NCBI GenBank assembly: GCA_910588565.1
Contig: CAJUPF010000036.1
Location: forward strand, 1-26,541
Direction: 5' to 3'
DNA from: an uncultured Lachnospiraceae bacterium
GTDB lineage: Bacteria; Bacillota; Clostridia; Lachnospirales; Lachnospiraceae
DNA: 26,541 nt
In this document: positions 22,981-26,541 of the stretch, one piece after another
Position numbering within the stretch: position 1 is the stretch's first letter
How the letters are laid out: every line of letters begins with the position of its first letter
Notes under the pieces: generated by a model
Database searches by the model: none
What the model saw: the letters and a program-made list of their open reading frames with translations, nothing else
What the model was told of the DNA's origin: nothing
Translations under genes and position numbers: made by a program

Positions 22981-23280
22981 GCCGCCGTTAGGAATATTTT
23001 CAGGGCGGCATACAGAAAAGTGATAGGAAATGCCCGGAAGCTGCAGCAATGTATCTTCCGGTTTTTTATGTACAGCCCGGCATATGGAAGATTGCTGCCG
23101 ACGCAGCATACGGGGCGCGCGGCGGGCAGGGGAAGATAAATCTTCCCTGCCCGATTGCACACGGGCGCCAAAAGGAAGAATGTCGGCAGAGCTGACGGGC
23201 ATCCGGCGCACGAGTGGGGAAGATGGCGCTTTTCTGCTTGATTTTGCAGGATGGCAGGGATAACAGAAAGGAAGTGCAGA
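22981..23280 (+). promoter_or_regulatory. Long structured leader between riboswitch terminator and ribD, with a second terminator-like hairpin
   Basis: About 315 bases separate the riboswitch terminator from the ribD start, with no gene. It holds a series of hairpins: GCCGCC/GGCGGC (22981-22986 and 23004-23009); CCGGAAG/CTTCCGG followed by six Ts (23034-23067), a good second terminator; TGCTGC/GCAGCA (about 23094-23109); a long stem with one bulge, CGGGCAGGG(G)AAGAT/ATCTTCCCTGCCCG (23123-23153); and GTCGGC-AGA-GCTGAC (about 23181-23195). No known aptamer was recognised in it. Confidence 0.6.
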
Positions 23281-24384
23281 ATGAATCCGGAAGATTATAT
23301 GAAACTGGCCATTCGGGAGGCCAGGAAAGGGGAAGGCTTTACCAATCCAAATCCCATGGTAGGAGCCGTTCTTGTAAAAGACGGGCGCATAATCAATCAG
23401 GATTACCATCACAGATATGGGGAATACCATGCAGAACGGAACGCCATTGTAAACTGCAGCACAGATCTGCGGGGAGCGGACTTATATGTTACGCTAGAGC
23501 CTTGCTGCCATTATGGGAAAACGCCGCCCTGTACAGAAGTTATCTTAAGCAGCGGAATCAGGAGGGTGTTTATCGGCTCTATGGACCCTAACCCCCTTGT
23601 GGCGGGAAGAGGCGCGGCAGTCCTAAGACAGCATGGCGTTGAAGTGATCACAGGTATTTGCGAAGAGGAATGCCTGGAATTAAACAGGGTTTTCTTTCAC
23701 TATATCCGAACAAAAACACCGTATGTAGTGATGAAATATGCCATGACCGCAGATGGAAAAATAGCGACCCGCACAGGCGCGTCCAAATGGATTACCGGGG
23801 AAGCCGCAAGGGAACGGGTGCAGTTAAGCCGCCATAAATATATGGGGATTATGGCAGGAGCAGGGACTGTACTGGCAGATAATCCGAGGCTGACCTGCAG
23901 ACTGGAAGGAAAGCGAAGCCCCATCCGCATTATCTGTGATACGCACCTTAGAATCTCGCCGGAATCTGAGGTGGTAAAAACGGCCAGAGAAATTCCGACC
24001 ATTCTTGCGACTGCGGCAGAAGATACAGAGAGAAGAAAGGTATTTGAGGAATCTGGCTGTCAGATCATCACGCTGCCGTTAGAAGACGGCCATGTCAGCC
24101 TTCCCGCCTTGATGCAAAAAGCAGGCGCGCAGGGAATTGACAGTATTCTCTTAGAGGGAGGAGCCATGCTGAACTACAGCGCGTTAAAAAGCGGGATTGT
24201 ACAGGAAGTCGAGGCTTATATTGCGCCGAAATTATTTGGCGGCGCAGGGGCAAAAACGCCGGTGGCAGGGGTTGGCGTAGAGTTGCCGGATCATGCGTTT
24301 TTCTTAAAAAATCCCAGAATACGGCGGGTTGGAGAAGATATTCTGGTGAACTGGGAGGTGGCGTCATGTTTACAGGAATTATAG
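23281..24384 (+). CDS. ribD: Bifunctional riboflavin deaminase/reductase RibD
   Basis: RibD deaminates 2,5-diamino-6-ribosylamino-pyrimidinone 5'-phosphate and then reduces the ribosyl group with NADPH, steps two and three of riboflavin synthesis. ATG 23281 (367 aa) follows AAAGGAAG at 23267-23274; an in-frame upstream start at 23251 has no such site. The N-terminal deaminase has the zinc ligands H50 (YHAERNA), C75 and C84 (EPCCHYGKTPPC), with E52 as the proton shuttle. The reductase domain (about 145-360) begins YVVMKYAMTADGKIA and includes TVLADNPRLT and LLEGGAMLN. It is the first gene of the operon under the FMN riboswitch and overlaps ribE by 19 bases. Confidence 0.97.
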   Translation: MNPEDYMKLAIREARKGEGFTNPNPMVGAVLVKDGRIINQDYHHRYGEYHAERNAIVNCSTDLRGADLYVTLEPCCHYGKTPPCTEVILSSGIRRVFIGSMDPNPLVAGRGAAVLRQHGVEVITGICEEECLELNRVFFHYIRTKTPYVVMKYAMTADGKIATRTGASKWITGEAARERVQLSRHKYMGIMAGAGTVLADNPRLTCRLEGKRSPIRIICDTHLRISPESEVVKTAREIPTILATAAEDTERRKVFEESGCQIITLPLEDGHVSLPALMQKAGAQGIDSILLEGGAMLNYSALKSGIVQEVEAYIAPKLFGGAGAKTPVAGVGVELPDHAFFLKNPRIRRVGEDILVNWEVASCLQEL

Positions 24385-25037
24385 AAGAAACAGGAAAAAT
24401 CCTGCATATCGGGCCGGACCGACTTCACATACAGGCGAAGAAGGTACTCGAAGGGACGAAAACAGGCGACAGCATCGCAGTCAATGGCGTCTGCCTGACG
24501 GTTATAAAACTGGATGGCCGCGGGTTTACGGCGGATGTTATGCCGGAAACGTTTTCGAGGAGCGCCCTTGGATTGCTGACCACGGGCAGCAGCGTAAACC
24601 TGGAACGGGCCATGGCGGCAGACGGGCGTTTTGGCGGCCATATCGTTTCCGGCCATATCGACGGGACCGGAACAATAAAAACCATGACAAAGGACGGCAA
24701 TGCCATCCGCTGCCAGATTAGCGCACCCGGAGAAATTCTGCGCGGTATTGTGGTAAAAGGTTCTGTCGCGATCGATGGGATCAGCCTGACGGTTGCGGGC
24801 GTCTGGAAGGATCGGTTTGAAGTTTCTGTGATCCCCCATACGTTAAGCGAAACTATATTAACCGAAAAACGGCCAGGGGATCTGGTGAATCTGGAGAACG
24901 ATATTATTGGAAAATATGTGGAGCGTCTGCTGCTGTTTGAAAAAGGGGAATCCTCTGCGGATTCTGCCGGGGCGTCTGGCAGCGACAGTAAAAAAACAGG
25001 GCTGACAAAGGAATTTTTGCTGCGATCAGGATTTTAG
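24366..25037 (+). CDS. ribE: Riboflavin synthase (alpha subunit)
   Basis: This enzyme dismutates two 6,7-dimethyl-8-ribityllumazine molecules to riboflavin and the diamino-pyrimidine. The 223-aa protein starts with the invariant MFTGIIEETG and has two tandem lumazine-binding beta-barrels: VNGVCLTV at 39-46 with its VMPETF strand, and IDGISLTV at 136-143 with VIPHTL. GHIVSGHIDG lies at 91-100 at the barrel junction. The C-terminus (about residues 192-223, FEKGESSADSAG...) is longer than the usual 200-215 aa and low in complexity. It overlaps ribD by 19 bases, so the two are translationally coupled. The active form is a trimer in the cytosol. Confidence 0.96.
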   Translation: MFTGIIEETGKILHIGPDRLHIQAKKVLEGTKTGDSIAVNGVCLTVIKLDGRGFTADVMPETFSRSALGLLTTGSSVNLERAMAADGRFGGHIVSGHIDGTGTIKTMTKDGNAIRCQISAPGEILRGIVVKGSVAIDGISLTVAGVWKDRFEVSVIPHTLSETILTEKRPGDLVNLENDIIGKYVERLLLFEKGESSADSAGASGSDSKKTGLTKEFLLRSGF

Positions 25038-25064
25038 ATATAGAAATATGCGAGGAGGAATAGT

Positions 25065-26264
25065 ATGACTGCGTTTCGTACAGTGGAGGAAGCGATTTCC
25101 GATATCCGAAATGGAAAAATTGTACTTGTAACAGATGATGAAAACCGGGAAAATGAGGGCGATTTTATCTGTGCCGCAGAATTTGCGACAACAGAAAATG
25201 TAAATTTTATGGCGGTTCACGGCAAAGGCCTTATCTGTATGCCCATGGGAACTTCCCTGGTGGAAAAACTGATGCTTCCGCAGATGGTAGCGGAAAATAC
25301 GGATAACCATGAGACAGCATTTACAGTATCCATCGATGCGGTGGAAACGACTACAGGAATTTCCGCAAAAGAAAGAGGCATAACAGCCAGGAAATGCGCA
25401 GCAGAAGATGCAAGACCGGAAGATTTCCGCAGGCCGGGGCATATGTTTCCGCTGCTGGCAAAGAAAAACGGCGTTTTAGAGAGGGAAGGCCATACCGAAG
25501 CAACCGTGGATCTGATGCGGCTGGCTGGTTTAAAAGAGTGCGGGTTATGCTGTGAAATTATGCGGGACGACGGCACGATGATGCGTACGCCGGAACTGAT
25601 GGAACTGGCGGAAAAATTCCAGATAACCATGATTACAATTCAGGCGTTAAAGGAATACAGAAAGGTGCATGAAAAGCTGGTGGAAGAAGTTGCCGTAACT
25701 AAAATGCCCACCCGCTACGGGGAGTTTACCGCCCATGGATATATCAATAAACTGAATGGAGAACATCATGTCGCCCTGGTAAAAGGAGAAATCGGGGACG
25801 GGGAACGTATCCTGTGCCGCGTGCATTCCGAGTGCCTGACCGGAGATGCGTTTGGCTCTATGAAATGCGACTGTGGGCAGCAGCTGCAGTCCGCTATGCG
25901 TCAGATTGAGCAGGAAGGCCGCGGGATTTTGCTGTATCTGCGCCAGGAAGGCCGTGGAATCGGCTTAATCAATAAACTAAGAGCCTATGAACTTCAGGAT
26001 CAGGGACTGGATACGGTGGAGGCAAATCTCGCGCTGGGGTTTGAAGAGGATTTAAGGGAGTATTATATTGGCGCGCAAATCCTGCGGGATCTGGGAGCAA
26101 AGAGCCTGTGTCTGTTAACCAATAATCCCAAAAAGATAGACGGTTTGTCAGAATTTGGGCTCAGTATAGAAAAGAGGGTTCCAATCCAGATGGAGCTGAC
26201 GCCGTTCGATTCGTATTATATGCATACGAAACAGAAGAAAATGGGACATATGCTGGACTATTAA
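25065..26264 (+). CDS. ribBA: Bifunctional DHBP synthase / GTP cyclohydrolase II
   Basis: RibBA supplies both precursors. The N-terminal domain (about 1-203) converts ribulose-5-phosphate to 3,4-dihydroxy-2-butanone-4-phosphate. The C-terminal domain (about 207-399) opens GTP. The DHBP synthase acidic loop DDENRENEGD is at 24-33 and the metal-binding EGHTEA at 141-146. The GTP cyclohydrolase II zinc ligands are C257 (RVHSECLTGD), C268 and C270 (MKCDCGQQ), followed by RQEGRGIGL at 293-301. All are intact, and 399 aa is the normal length for the fusion. GAGGAGGAAT precedes the ATG by about 7 bases. The gene sits 27 bases after ribE in the same operon. Confidence 0.97.
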   Translation: MTAFRTVEEAISDIRNGKIVLVTDDENRENEGDFICAAEFATTENVNFMAVHGKGLICMPMGTSLVEKLMLPQMVAENTDNHETAFTVSIDAVETTTGISAKERGITARKCAAEDARPEDFRRPGHMFPLLAKKNGVLEREGHTEATVDLMRLAGLKECGLCCEIMRDDGTMMRTPELMELAEKFQITMITIQALKEYRKVHEKLVEEVAVTKMPTRYGEFTAHGYINKLNGEHHVALVKGEIGDGERILCRVHSECLTGDAFGSMKCDCGQQLQSAMRQIEQEGRGILLYLRQEGRGIGLINKLRAYELQDQGLDTVEANLALGFEEDLREYYIGAQILRDLGAKSLCLLTNNPKKIDGLSEFGLSIEKRVPIQMELTPFDSYYMHTKQKKMGHMLDY

Positions 26265-26325
26265 AGCGGCGGGAATGTGCAGAAGTGACATTGTATGTTA
26301 TGAAAAATAGAAAAGGAGACAGAAC

Positions 26326-26541
26326 ATGAATATTTTTGAAGGAAACATAGTAGCAAGAGATGTAAAAATTGGAATTGTGGCGGCAAGGTTTAATGAATTT
26401 ATTACTTCCAGGCTGCTCGGCGGAGCGATAGACGGTTTGAAGCGGCATGAAGTGGAGGAAGATCAGATTGATGTGGCATGGGTGCCGGGCGCTTTTGAAA
26501 TCCCATTGATTGCCCAGACGATGGCGGAAAGCGGAACCTAT
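26326..26541 (+). CDS. ribH: 6,7-dimethyl-8-ribityllumazine synthase, 5' part (runs off window)
   Basis: Seventy-two codons are visible, beginning MNIFEGNIVARDVKIGIVAA. RFNEFIT (about residues 22-28) and the WVPGAFEIPLIAQ motif (52-64) are signatures of lumazine synthase, which condenses the RibD-derived pyrimidine with the RibBA butanone phosphate. AAAGGAG at 26312-26318 precedes the ATG. The gene continues past the window end. It lies 61 bases after ribBA and completes the ribDEBAH-type operon order common in Firmicutes. Confidence 0.95.
   Translation, partial: MNIFEGNIVARDVKIGIVAARFNEFITSRLLGGAIDGLKRHEVEEDQIDVAWVPGAFEIPLIAQTMAESGTY

Overview
The window looks like a chromosomal segment from a gut-type Firmicute, most plausibly Lachnospiraceae or a close clostridial relative. 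The evidence is the strong AGGAGG-type ribosome sites, the FMN-riboswitch-led ribDEBAH-type operon, TnpV and PD-(D/E)XK accessory genes, and very large secreted multidomain carbohydrate-active proteins with LamG, discoidin-like and BIG2 modules. This placement is an inference; there is no rRNA or other phylogenetic marker in the window.

Region 1 (about 1-4350) is accessory DNA. The first 1.3 kb is visibly more AT-rich than the rest. It holds a 3'-truncated tnpV remnant, a nested palindrome, an unknown 174-aa ORF, a terminator and gene fragments. Next comes a PD-(D/E)XK (Rpn/transposase-type) nuclease gene broken by one in-frame TAA, then an SPFH/slipin-like gene on the minus strand. The region ends with an unusual cluster of tRNA-like arms on the minus strand that does not fold as a standard cloverleaf.

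Region 2 (about 4290-7670) is a plus-strand unit: a promoter, two overlapping WYL-domain regulator genes and a coiled-coil protein of unknown function, closed by a terminator. Region 3 (7759-9386, minus strand) encodes a RidA-type deaminase and an iron-containing alcohol dehydrogenase.

Region 4 (9590-22717) starts at a TATAAT-type promoter. It encodes a 2320-aa secreted protein (alginate-lyase-like catalytic domain, ricin-like domain, five LamG domains, six helical repeats, FN3-like and BIG2-like C-terminus) and a 1768-aa secreted GH78 alpha-L-rhamnosidase with two discoidin-like domains and four BIG2-type repeats. A cysteine-motif flavodoxin-family oxidoreductase follows 22 bp later. The two exoenzymes look like a pair for a complex polysaccharide carrying both uronic acid and rhamnose; this is inferred from the families.

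Region 5 (22722-26541) is the riboflavin operon: promoter, FMN riboswitch, intrinsic terminator, a long structured leader with a second terminator-like hairpin, then ribD, ribE, ribBA and the start of ribH, which runs off the window edge. The pathway from GTP and ribulose-5-phosphate to riboflavin is covered by these genes except for the intermediate phosphatase. FMN made from it would feed back through the riboswitch.
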